Source: Physocladia obscura
Lineage: Eukaryota > Chytridiomycota > Chytridiomycetes > Chytridiales > Chytriomycetaceae
NCBI GenBank assembly: GCA_027596945.1
Contig: JADGJH010001160.1
Span: 1 to 11,606, forward strand
DNA length: 11,606 nucleotides
Direction of reading: 5' to 3'
Shown here: positions 1-8,877 of the stretch, piece after piece
How the letters are laid out: each line of letters opens with the position of its first letter
Position numbering within the stretch: the first letter of the stretch is position 1
The notes under the pieces: generated by a model
Told to the model about the DNA's origin: nothing
The model's input: only the letters and a program-made list of their open reading frames with translations
The model's database searches: none
Translations under genes and position numbers: made by a program

Positions 1-74
1 TTCTGAAATAGTCATAACAAAACAATAAATATTATTCATCTCTAAAACCCCTTGTTACACTTGGCAAATCAACA
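1..74 (+). repeat. Left copy of a 74-bp inverted repeat
   Basis: The first 74 bases match the reverse complement of 11470-11543 without indels and with two mismatches (positions 15 and 61). The match begins at base 1, so the repeat may continue outside the window. Inward of base 74 (after a shared TCAACA) the two copies diverge completely. The right copy lies inside a degenerate HNH-nuclease-like reading frame; the left copy in plus orientation carries the same reading frame with one additional in-frame stop. Either a duplicated fragment of one repeat or viral family, or the terminal repeat of a larger element; the sequence does not decide. Confidence 0.9.
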
Positions 75-877
75 ATTGTCTGTGTTATCAACAGCTGGCC
101 AGGCATTTTTGATGACACATTGCATAATTGTTATTTATTACATTCAGTTGTTTTATTTTATTGATGTGTCATTGTCTTTAGTTTTTCAATATGTTATCTA
201 ATACTTCATTATAAAAACTTTCACACAATGTTGGGATCTTTTCTTGTTAGTCTTGGCCTTGACACAAGTGAATTGACCCAATCTTAGCTTGTTGGGGCCA
301 GCACATAACTATCTATGGAACTGTCATGCAAATGTCCCCTGACCTCTATTTTTCTTCTTTCTTATTTGTTTTGATGATTAACCACAATCACAAAACAAGC
401 ATGTTCTAATTTTTTAAACTGTTCAGTTCTACCTTTTGGCTTAATGATATACAAATGCCAAGAGCCTTCTGATCTACTATGCAAGCCATGCTCTTGTCTG
501 GAATGTATCTAGTCTAAGGTTCTGAATCATGTTTGAAAGAGAAACTTCCAATAAATGTAGTGTTGTTGTGTCAGCACAATCAAATAAATTGTGTTTTGTA
601 ACAAGTCAAGAATTATGTTTTTCTTTCTTTTGATTGCAATACAGAGTAAGATTCCAGATACAATTACAACGTTATTTGCCATTATTCATGATGTGTTAAA
701 CAATACTATTGTACTGCTTTGATCTGTTCCCCATTGATAACGTTATGGCTTAAACAGTTCTGTAAGTTGATTTATTGTTTTTGCATGTCTAGGCAAGAAA
801 ACAAAACATCATTGTCATTTTTTCATTTTTTGTGAATGAAATAATTTAAATAGTGACTTCATAACTCAATTATTAGT
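75..877. other. CpG-depleted left flank, no supportable gene
   Basis: About 800 bases with no convincing gene. I count two CpG dinucleotides in 1-877 (near 670 and 740), both inside AACGTTAT-like contexts, while TG and CA are plentiful. The minus strand can be read in one frame from about 780 to 88, but it holds about 16 stops in about 230 codons, which is what random AT-rich sequence gives. The composition matches the right flank and not the gene block, so I regard it as old repeat or inserted DNA. Confidence 0.6.
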
Positions 878-1038
878 TTGGGTTTAATTATAAATAATAA
901 ACAAAAAATATTGATTATACCTTATAGCAACATTGAATTTAAAAATGCATACACCAATATGATAGAAAGAGAAGTGGAACCATTACATCGAAGAAGAAAA
1001 AAAAAGATGGAAAAATTATCTCCATACCCTATTTTATT

Positions 1039-3055
1039 TTACAATAACATCCACTCAAAAGCGTCAGCATTTGCCAAATCTGAATCTTCGTCTCCTTCAG
1101 ACTCCTCTAAAACAGCAGCAAGTTCTAATAAACCAGAATCAATCCTCAAACGATTTGATGCACCACCAACAACCACAGCATCACTGCCTTCATCATCATT
1201 AACCTCCTCATGTTCTTCTTCAAAGTTATTTTCATCTGAGAAGCCTAACGCGTTGAAAGATTTTAATTGAGGAGATGTGGCGGCTATCGCAGCAGCAGTC
1301 GCTGCATTCACTGCTGCTGCTGCTGCTTTCACGGCTTTGTTTGTGAAATTTGAAGCCGCCCACGAAACTGCTTCTTTTAAGGATGGAAGGGATGGTCTTT
1401 GCGGTGGCTGCTGTTGTGATAGTTGCGAAATATTAGATGCTGCAGAACCACGCCTTGTTTCCATGGATTTGATTTTCGGCGATATTACAATCGTCGTTGT
1501 AGGTGTAGGTTTCATTCGTTTTTGAAGCGCTTTTTGAAGTAACCACAGTTTTCTGAACTTTATCAAGGTGAACATTGTTTCAGGTTCGTTGATTTGTTTT
1601 GATGAAGGCTGGGTGCGCGTCGGTTTCTCAAACATCCAGTATGGCGCCATAACATCGCGGCCAAGTTTTGGGGCACGACAGCATGCTGCAAGATTTTCAA
1701 GCGTGTTTGCTGCCTGATGAAGCGGAATTGAAACGCCTTGAGTCCAGCATAAATACACAATATCGTAATTTAACATCGCAAGACCAATTGTAAACATATT
1801 GAGATTTGTTTCAGTTAAGAATAATGGCATGTTCCTGTTTGATTATTTTAAAATTAAAATTTTTAATATATTCTCAATTACTTGAAGTCAACATCGCTTT
1901 CGTCTTCAGTTCCAATTGCTTCATGCACTAATCCTCGCATATCTAGAGCTCCAGCTTTTGCGTGCGAATGGCTTCCCGCACAAACAAGTTGAAAAGGCAA
2001 CCAGCCGACTCCCAAATATTGGCACATAATAATTGTCATATGAATTGCATAACCAAGCGCTGCATTGAATTTTTCACGTCCGTATACTAGTTTGGATATC
2101 ATTAATAAAAACTAAGATTCTGAATTGAACGTACAATAATAATTGCCAAACCCCGAGAATCCGACATTTACGAATCTGAATTCGAGAGGAGTTTCGTAAA
2201 ACAGAGATATAGCTGTTTGTGGATTCGAAAAATTTCGAAGATTTGTTGATTCGAGCAAAAACTGGTATTTTTCATTTAATGCCAATTGATGTGAAGGGAT
2301 TTTTATTGGCGCGACAGATTTTGAGGGCTCATGCGTCGAAATGTTTCCGAAAGCCGTAGCATGAATATTCGAGTTTGCAGAGCGTTGCACACGTCGCAAG
2401 CTAAGAAATATATTAATAATGCTTTGGCTTTACACATTTTAACCCACCGAAACAATCCAACAACTTCACGCAATAATAATCTTCGACTGGACATCAACGC
2501 ATCCACTATTTTAAAATATTTTACCCTTGACTTTTCCAAATCATGCTCCTTGATACTCTCATCAGCGACAAATCTCGGAATAACAGTTTGAGTGGCATAG
2601 GCAAGAGCATCTTTGCGGTCTGCGATACGGCGTTTTAAAATGAGCAACTTTTGACGATCTGCAAAGATAGTCAGATGCCTGCTTTTTTCAACGAGACTGA
2701 TTCGAAAAAGACTGGGCACCTTGGTCAGTTTTCAATTCCAGTGAGGCACAGGCGAGTTTCAACAAGTCAGCTTTGCGTCTTGCAAGAGAAAGAACGGTTG
2801 GTGATCGCAAAGTTTCCTTCCACGAGATGTTTGTTTCGAGCGCGACAGCTTCAGCAACCAATGCGCGTGTAGCGAAAGAGGCCGTCGCAATGCTGTTTAT
2901 GACGTTGTTTTTATCTTTGGCATCGATTTTGCGTGTTGCCGTTTCCGCTGAGCTTTCACCCACCTTGAATAAACGCATCCGCTGCATACAAACGCACGCG
3001 CCGTATCAGAAACTCCGCAGCCACGACAAACGCAGACACTGCGGTGAAGTTCCAT
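1039..3055 (-). CDS. ATG14: ATG14/Barkor-like subunit of the autophagy PI3-kinase complex, six exons, 580 aa
   Basis: Exons in transcript order: 3055-2964, 2892-2720, 2658-2448, 2400-2135, 2086-1882, 1834-1039. The five introns (71, 61, 47, 48, 47 nt) are GT-AG and each restores frame. ATG14 directs the Vps34-Vps15-Beclin 1 complex to autophagosome formation sites. Visible marks: an N-terminal pair of CxxC knuckles (C10/C13 and C24/C27) as in ATG14; a helical, Arg/Lys/Leu-rich region (about 60-160) in the coiled-coil position; ALGYAIHM (about 256-263), matching the ALGY/ALCYA step of the UVRAG/ATG14 fold; YDIVYLCWTQGV (about 339-350) and NTLENL (about 359-364), closely like human ATG14 NILYLCFSQHV and HTLRNL. 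An Ala-rich helix at about 468-505 occupies the place of the membrane-binding BATS segment. The acidic tail ends in EWMLL, a WxxL LC3-interacting motif. UVRAG/Vps38 is the alternative; the Cys knuckles and YLC block favour ATG14. Start is the first ATG, just before the knuckles. Confidence 0.85.
1277..1345. repeat. GCN trinucleotide-rich tract inside ATG14 (poly-alanine)
   Basis: Runs of GCA/GCT/GCG encode, on the minus strand, an alanine-rich helix containing five consecutive alanines. The codons are mixed rather than one pure repeat, so the tract is probably selected at protein level and not freshly expanded. The plus-strand reading of the same tract is an artefact. Confidence 0.6.
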
Positions 3056-3122
3056 TATTCGTTTTTGTGTTTCTCAAATCAAATCAAAAACAAACTCAGA
3101 CACCAAACTGCAAAAAGCTGCA
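3056..3122. promoter_or_regulatory. Divergent 67-bp spacer: shared promoter of ATG14 and the SIM-motif gene
   Basis: The two start codons face away from each other with 67 bases between them, so promoter and 5' leader elements for both genes must sit in this gap and/or in the first exons. The gap includes a run of TCAAATCAAATCAAAAACAAA-type repeats at about 3076-3096. The neighbouring first exons are rich in CpG (about six per 60 bases), like a small CpG island. No TATA box is evident. Confidence 0.55.
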
Positions 3123-4193
3123 ATGAGCAATCTGCTTTCCCTGCTCGCGCGGCTCGACAAAACAGATCGTGATATCGAAGACCGTATTCTCTTTTCGCGT
3201 GCTTCAGAAAACGACAACAACTCGAATAATTCTGGCTCGTCAGAGTCTGATTCAGATGCAATCCGAGTTGCTTCAGACTCAAACGTTAATGATAATGACG
3301 ACAGTGAAAGCGACGATTCCAGCGAACTAGATCCAAACAATCCCCCGCCATATATGCTTTATTGCGACCCGTGCGCTGACTTTGTATCAGAGGATTCCTT
3401 CTCAGCAAAACAACGCAAAGAGACTAACTTTCACCTCCGATATTGTCTCAGACATACCAGCACGTCTAGTTTCGACACCGCATTTGCGCAGCCAGAAAAA
3501 ATTATTGAAGCGAATGTCCTGCCTGATATATATGGTGTTTCAGATGATTCAGATTCCAGCAAAAGTTCGGACAAGAACAAAACAAAATCGAAATCACCAA
3601 AAAGTCGAAGTATAAAGAAGGAAGCAAAGAAAACAGCCGAGGATGAATTTTTGGCCAGCTTTGGAGATAGCGACTCTGACGCAAACGTGAATTCTGTTGT
3701 GGCTGAAAGTTCTGGTTCAGAAATTGGCAGCAGTGATTCAAATTCCAACCAAAGCGACTCTTCAAACTCTGAAGCATTTGGCCCGTCTAAAAACAGAAGA
3801 AGCGCACATGTCAAGAAATCGCGCAGGAAATCTTTATCAAAATATCAAAAACAGCGACTCTCCAAGAAAGCATGTTCCATTTCAGACAACAGTGAAGATG
3901 AATCGACTCGAATCAAAAGACCATCCAGCTCAGCGGTAAAAAGCAAGAGAACTATTATTCTTTCAGATGTTGAATCCGATGAATGTGAATCAGTTGTTCA
4001 GAGTCCTTCGAAGCCAAGAAAAGTATGTGTTACTCGATTTACCCAGCTGCATAAAAATCCGGCTAGAATAAAACGCGGATTTCAATCAGATGAGGATAAG
4101 TCATTAAAATTTGACGAGAATAGTAGTTTTAAGTTAGACTCTGAACCACGAATCAAAAAAAGAACAGTGGTGATTTCTGATGATGATTCATGA
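3123..4193 (+). CDS. Acidic Ser-rich protein with two SUMO-interacting motifs and a UBZ4-like zinc knuckle, 356 aa
   Basis: Single exon, ATG 51 nt downstream of a TCAAATCAAA repeat and 67 bp from the divergent ATG14 start. I do not recognise a named orthologue. Visible: acidic low-complexity stretches rich in S, D, N and E (about 28-70, 138-215); a possible zinc site C81-x2-C84-x19-H104-x3-C108-L, which resembles UBZ4 ubiquitin-binding fingers (CxxC...HxxxCL); a basic patch (about 223-250: NRR, KKSRRK, SKKA) suitable as nuclear localisation signal; and two near-identical motifs, KRTIILSDVESDE (275-287) and KRTVVISDDDS (346-356, the very C-terminus). Four hydrophobic/Ser residues followed by acids is the classic SUMO-interacting motif. 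Many Ser-Asp/Glu sites suit CK2 phosphorylation. Inference: a nuclear scaffold or adaptor for SUMO- and ubiquitin-dependent genome maintenance. SLX4 or GCNA/Spartan-like proteins combine such motifs, but no nuclease-scaffold or SprT domain is present here. Confidence 0.8.
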   Translation: MSNLLSLLARLDKTDRDIEDRILFSRASENDNNSNNSGSSESDSDAIRVASDSNVNDNDDSESDDSSELDPNNPPPYMLYCDPCADFVSEDSFSAKQRKETNFHLRYCLRHTSTSSFDTAFAQPEKIIEANVLPDIYGVSDDSDSSKSSDKNKTKSKSPKSRSIKKEAKKTAEDEFLASFGDSDSDANVNSVVAESSGSEIGSSDSNSNQSDSSNSEAFGPSKNRRSAHVKKSRRKSLSKYQKQRLSKKACSISDNSEDESTRIKRPSSSAVKSKRTIILSDVESDECESVVQSPSKPRKVCVTRFTQLHKNPARIKRGFQSDEDKSLKFDENSSFKLDSEPRIKKRTVVISDDDS

Positions 4194-4271
4194 AGGGAAA
4201 TTTTATGAATTTGAGTGCTTATTGTTAGAAAAAAAAATAAAAAGTATCAATTAAATCAGGCTGACTCACAA

Positions 4272-5987
4272 ATGCTTTCACTTTCCAAAACAACCATTAT
4301 TGTTGGAGGAGGCCTCGCAGGTCTCAGTGCGGCAATCGAATCTGCAAAATGTGGGGCAGCAGTCACAATTCTTGAAAAGGAATCTCGTTTGGGTGGAAAC
4401 AGTGCGAAAGCTTCTTCTGGTTTGAGCTCTGTCGAAGTTTTTTTAATTATATTCCTGTCTAATGCATTCATAGGAATGAATGCAGTCTCAACGGTTTTGC
4501 AACGCCAGTATGGAATTAATGATTCCGTGTCTTTATTCATTCAAGATACGATGAAAGCCGGAAAGCAAACAAATGATCCAGAGCTTGTCAAAATCCTTGG
4601 GGAAAAATCAGCTGATGCATACAATTTTATTGAACAATTGGGTGTAAAACTGAACGATGTTTCGCAGTGTGGCGGACACTCGGTAAGCAATAAATAACTG
4701 ATGAAAATGTACCGACAGAAAATAATAAGGTTCCAAGAACTCACCGCGAAAAGGAAACTGACGGAAAGCCAAAAGCTGTGGGATGGGATATTATGAAGTC
4801 GCTGCAAGATCATATTACTTCTTGTTTCTCCCCGAAAACTACAGTCCCTGAAACATTGGCTAATGAACAATACGGAACGATCAAAGTTATCACCGGAATG
4901 CGAGCCACAAAAATTTTGGGTGAGCACGGTCGAAGAGCATCTGGAGTTCGCGTTGACAATCTTCAAAACGCGCAATGTTTCGACTTGTTTGCGAATTCAA
5001 TTGTTCTTGCGACTGGAGGATATGCTGCTGATACGATGGACGAAAAATCGCTCATAAACATGTACACGCCGCAGTATGCAAAATTAGCAACGACCAACGG
5101 ACTTTGGGCTACCGGTGATGGCATCAGGCTTGGTGTTGACTTCGGCGCGCTTGCAGCAGATTTGGATAAAGTTCAAATTCACCCAACCGGGTTTGTTGAT
5201 CCGAAAGATTTGAACGCTAATGTGAAAATTTTGGGTATGTCACCGACAATTCAAACTTTCATATATTTTCTTACATCATATAACGACTTCAATTGATTTT
5301 CTCACTTGGCAGCACCGGAATCGTTGAGAGCTTATGGAAGCCTTTTGATTGATATGAAAACTTCATCAAGATTTGTCAACGAGCTTACAACACGTGATGC
5401 AGTATCAGCGGCAATGTTTGCAACTGTCCATGAAAATGCAAACCTGGATCCAAACAGCTCTCTTCTTCATCCGCCAGTTTGCTTGCTCCTCATGAACAAT
5501 AATATTGTTGAAAATTATGGAAAAGCCGCAATCGGATTTTACCAAAAACGCGGACTTGTTTCAGAGTTTCCTGGGCTCTATCAGGCGGCGCAAAGCTTTG
5601 GACTTAATTATTCAATTCTGGAGAGTGAAGTTTGTATTGGGAAAAACCCCGATGCTGACCGTTTTGGAAAGGAAACAATTCCGACTTATTTTTCAGCAAA
5701 TGAAACGTTTTGTAAGTAATTGATTCTTGCTTTTTGAACCAAATGGAAAATAATAATACGCATGTATAGATGCGGCACTTGTCACACCTGTCAGGCATTA
5801 TACCATGGGTGGTTTGAGAATCAACTCGAGTGGACATATTTTGAATGAGTTCGGAAATCCGATTGAAGGGCTTTATGGATGTGGAGAAGTTTCATGCGGT
5901 GTTGATGGTTTTAATCGTCTTGCAGGGAATTCTTTGCTAGGAAGTGTTGTTTTTGGCCGAATTGCAGGGTTTGCTACATGCTCCTGA
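4272..5987 (+). CDS. OSM1: Soluble FAD-dependent fumarate reductase, OSM1/FRD1 type, five exons, 492 aa
   Basis: Exons 4272-4419, 4474-4682, 4730-5234, 5313-5711, 5770-5987; introns of 54, 47, 78 and 58 nt are GT-AG and give one continuous protein of about the yeast OSM1 length. It reduces fumarate to succinate with flavin electrons, reoxidising FADH2/FMNH2 when oxygen is scarce. Visible: N-terminal dinucleotide fold VGGGLAG (G12, G14, G17) with LEKE at 34-37; GGNSAKASSG flavin loop (41-50); TTNG; HPTGFVDP with H270; E290 and R293 in PESLR; RFVNELTTRD with R315; TPVRHYTMGG with H430; NRLAGNSLL with R470. H270, E290, R315, H430 and R470 correspond to the catalytic/substrate residues known from Shewanella flavocytochrome c3 (H365, E378, R402, H504, R545). 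There is no haem or cytochrome b5 domain. The FAD motif starts at residue 11, leaving no room for a presequence, so a cytosolic enzyme is likely unless an upstream exon exists. An ATG at 4205 stops after seven codons. Confidence 0.95.
4420..4473 (+). other. Intron 1 of the fumarate reductase: 54 nt, in frame and stop-free
   Basis: Donor GTTTGA and acceptor CATAG. Removal joins KASSG to MNAV, reproducing the family sequence KASSGIN. The intron is a multiple of three and has no stop, so retention would insert 18 hydrophobic residues inside the flavin-binding loop. The family match leaves little doubt that it is an intron. Confidence 0.85.
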
Positions 5988-6145
5988 TTCAAAAAAACTT
6001 GTTTTGATTAATTTTTGAATGGCTTGAAAAAATTATACCACATATATAAGTATCGCCATACTTTTTTATTTTTATTTTAATTTTTTCCTTTATTTTTTTT
6101 TTTGCGAAAAAGTTTGGACGATCTTGTAAATCCCTCTTAAAAATC
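5988..6145. other. 158-bp spacer between fumarate reductase and exchanger genes
   Basis: Very AT-rich, with long T and A/T runs (about 6061-6103) before a GCGAAAAAG stretch. It must carry the 3' end of the upstream gene and the promoter and leader of the exchanger. No TATA box or poly(A) signal stands out from the AT-rich background. Confidence 0.4.
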
Positions 6146-8314
6146 ATGACTGAAATCCACGCGGCAGCAAACACTGTCGAAGAAGCCATTGCAAACAGCA
6201 CTACTGTAGCGGATGAGCTCACTGAATCAGAGCATGCTCTCTTTATTCGCGCAATTTTGATGCTTTCTTTGATACTTGTATCAATGAACCTCAACGGAAT
6301 TTTGCATAAGATAAAATTTCATTATTTAAGTGAAACTGCAGTGACTATTCTTTTGGGTTTGTGTGATCGTAGTTCATTTTTCGTCAGTATTCAGCAATTG
6401 TTCTGTTTTTTCGCCAAAATAGGTGTAATTGTTGCAATGGCTTGGACAACAATCAGCTATGATACGAATAATGCCGATATTCAATTAAACTCTGACTTTT
6501 TCTACATGGTTCTCCTTCCACCGATTATTTTTGAGGTAAAGTTTAGAAGATATTTTTTCACTTAAATAATATATGCAAATTTTCAGGGAGGATATACTTT
6601 ACAACGTGTGTCATTTTTCTCAAATATTCTCACAATCTTATCCCTGGCATTTGCTGGCGCGCTTTATTCCACCTTCATCACCTCCTGTCTCATGTACTTT
6701 TTCTCTCAGTTCATCTACCCATGGTCATTTGTAGAATCTCTTGTGTTTGGATCATTGATTTCTTCAACTGACCCTGTCACGGTTCTTTCATTGTTGCCGC
6801 CATCAGTCGACCGCCGTTTGTACATGATCATATTTGGTGAAAGCGCGCTCAATGACGCTGTAGCAATTATCCTCTACCGCTTTTTTACGGGCCTTGCTGA
6901 CCCGAAAATGAAGCTTGGTGTCGGTCCGTTCATCACATCCGTCTTTGCAAGTGCAGCTGTTTTTTTTGGAAGTTTTCTCGTTGGCATTTTCGTTGCACTT
7001 CTTTTTGCTAAAATTACAAAGCATGTGAAGATGGAAGAGGGCAGTGTGTACGAAATGACTATGTTGTTGCTATTTGCGTATATTAGTTATTTGTTGGCGG
7101 ATGTTTTGTCGTTGACAGGAATTATTAGTATTTTCTTTTGCGGAATTGCTATGGCGCATTATGCTGCCGGAAACTTGAGTGAAGAGGCGAGAAAAGCTTC
7201 AAAGGTGTGTTGGTTATTTTATTTCACAATTTTTTTTTTCTTTTTCTTTTTTTTTTTCCTTTTTTTCTTCGATTTAGTCATTAAAATTCCTATTGAAAGG
7301 TTACACTCAGGCTTTTGTCGTTTGTTTGCGAATGTTTCATATTTTTGTACCTCGGTCTTGGCCTGCTATCCTTCGGATCAAAAGCCACTTACGACCCAAT
7401 TATGATCATTTGCGCCTGTGTAAAATACTATTTTAATTACTTTCGCTTATTACAGAATATAATTAATAAAATCTAATAAAAACTCAGATTTCAATCCTGA
7501 TTTCCAGAACTCACGTGTTCATTATCTTGGGAATAAAAAATTTGCTCATCAAACACAACAAGGACGAAAATGCCGCACCAATTCCGTTGAACCAACAAAC
7601 GTTAATTTGGTTTAGTGGACTTCGCGGCGCAGTTGCGTTTGCTCTTGGAGTCACTTTTCTTGAACACCCAACTTTTGACGCTGATATCAAAGCTAGCATC
7701 TTCGGAACAACTGTCATGGTCGTTGTATTGACTGTTCTTGTTATTGGAGGACTTACACCATATATGCTTGTTTGGTTAGGTATCAGTGATGCAAGCGACG
7801 AACATGAAGCGACTGGAGAGGTGGAGGGTGCAGCTGAAAATAATGATGATGACGATGACCAAGATGAATTCAACGAAGAAGATTTTAACAAAAATGCTGA
7901 GAACAAATCCATTTTCGTTTGGTTGCGAAACTTTGACTCAACGTTAGTTTTTTATTTTACATTTTGTTAACTTGAAATTAAATTCACTGAAATATTTATA
8001 TCAGATATATTCGCCCACACTTCTGTGCAAACGACGAGCCTGTTGATACATTTGTTCCCAAAGCGCTATTTCCAAGAGCGTCATTACCAGCGGAACTAGA
8101 AAACCCTAAAAGAAAATCTTTAGGAAGTCGCAGTCGTTTGTCAGAATCATACCGATCTCTTAAGAAAAAGAGCATGGATGCTGGTCTTGATGGAGATTTG
8201 GGTAGCGGGGGGCACAATTTTTCGGAAGCAGTGCAAAAGACTGCAGAAGCTGTAATAGATGTACCGATTGAAGAACAAGAAGAGAAAGACACAGAAAAAT
8301 TTAGTATTGAGTGA
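6146..8314 (+). CDS. NHE: Na+/H+ (cation/proton) exchanger, NHE/NHX (SLC9) family, six exons, 608 aa
   Basis: Exons 6146-6356, 6423-6535, 6587-7204, 7300-7419, 7488-7942, 8005-8314; introns of 66, 51, 95, 68 and 62 nt are GT-AG, and frame is kept throughout. The protein exchanges Na+ or K+ for protons across a membrane, setting organelle or cytosolic pH. Visible: about twelve hydrophobic segments; FFYMVLLPPIIFEGGY (about 95-111), the NHE inhibitor-region signature; STDPVTVLSLL (168-178); GESALNDAVAIIL (192-204) with the N197-D198 pair of electroneutral exchangers and E193; VCECFIFLYLGLGLLSF (about 323-339); WFSGLRGAVAFAL (395-407) with the conserved R400; TTVMVVVLTVLVIGG. The soluble tail (about 445-608) has an Asp/Glu-rich stretch including DDDDD and a Ser/Arg/Lys region, probably regulatory. 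Length and motifs fit the endosomal/vacuolar NHE6-NHX1 group best, but the subgroup is inference. Least certain junction: the acceptor of intron 3 at 7299 (TTGAAAG), chosen because it alone restores the family sequence. Confidence 0.94.
6357..6422 (+). other. Intron 1 of the exchanger: 66 nt, in frame and stop-free
   Basis: Donor GTTTGT, acceptor AAATAG. Like intron 1 of the neighbouring fumarate reductase it has a GTTTG donor, is a multiple of three and contains no in-frame stop. Retention would add 22 residues, rich in Phe and including two Cys, after the ETAVTILLG helix. Removal gives the normal NHE spacing. Confidence 0.75.
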
Positions 8315-8877
8315 ATATTGAAATTTCAGTTATGTTTTTTTTTTCTATTTTTCGACAATTTTTTTTTTCCCCCACTTTTTTTTGTTTCTTTTTTTCTAAA
8401 TTTCATGTTTTCAACAAATTCTGTTCAAAAAATACGAATTTTTCTTTCTGAAAAGATTCAAACAGTAAAGTATGAGGCAGCGGTGGCGGTTAATATGAAA
8501 ACTCTGCATATGCTACAATCTGATTTCCTCCCTTCGATTTAATTTTTCATGACGCAGTGGAGAAAAAAGTTGCATAAGAATAGTTTCATTTGAAAAGAAT
8601 AACCCCCCTACACACATGCCCAGACACAATTCTCTGTGAGAATTATCTAATAAAATATTGAATTGATTGAGATTACTCTGCGGTGAGAGAGAATGACCCA
8701 ACTTTGAATAGTGTCAGATTGTTCACTCAACAACAGTGAACAATAACGTGTGTTTGTGATGAGATTATGACAAGTTTTGTGGATGTTTTTGCTCTAATGA
8801 CTATTTATTTACAACTATTCAATTATAAATTTGTTTGTAATTGTTTTTATTTATTTTCTTTTGATATTACATTAAAC
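8315..8877. other. Intergenic region downstream of the exchanger, no gene seen
   Basis: T-rich (several runs of T at 8334-8397), then AT-rich sequence with AATAAA at 8649-8654 that could be a poly(A) signal, although it lies 335 nt beyond the stop. Short open frames here are hydrophobic products of T-runs. Composition changes within this interval: CpG becomes rare from about 8,560 onward. This is probably where host sequence gives way to the decayed flank. Confidence 0.5.
8718..8744. repeat. Perfect 10-bp inverted repeat (hairpin) near the host/flank boundary
   Basis: ATTGTTCACT (8718-8727) pairs without mismatch with AGTGAACAAT (8735-8744) around a 7-base loop. No U-run follows, so it is not a bacterial-type terminator. 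It could be an operator-like or element-end palindrome, or chance. Confidence 0.6.

Noticed and set aside
88..780. Long minus-strand frame in the left flank that seems protein-like between stops
   Set aside because: About 16 stops in about 230 codons equals the chance rate at this base composition, and no motif was recognised.
878..1270. 130-aa plus-strand frame with Ser/Lys-rich C-terminus
   Set aside because: Its second half is antisense to the acidic tail of ATG14 and its first part is AT-rich sequence without a motif.
1277..1525. 82-aa plus-strand frame rich in alanine and valine
   Set aside because: It is the complement of the alanine-rich, GCN-coded part of ATG14; the minus-strand frame is supported by intron structure and family motifs.
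3074..3340. Minus-strand Ser/Glu-rich frames overlapping the SIM-motif gene
   Set aside because: They mirror the Ser/Asp codon bias of the plus-strand gene (GAC/TCA versus GTC/TGA) and carry no independent motif.
4205..4271. Upstream ATG at 4205 or an in-frame GTG at 4215 as start of the fumarate reductase
   Set aside because: The ATG frame stops after seven codons, and GTG is not a normal eukaryotic start; ATG 4272 lies just before the FAD motif.
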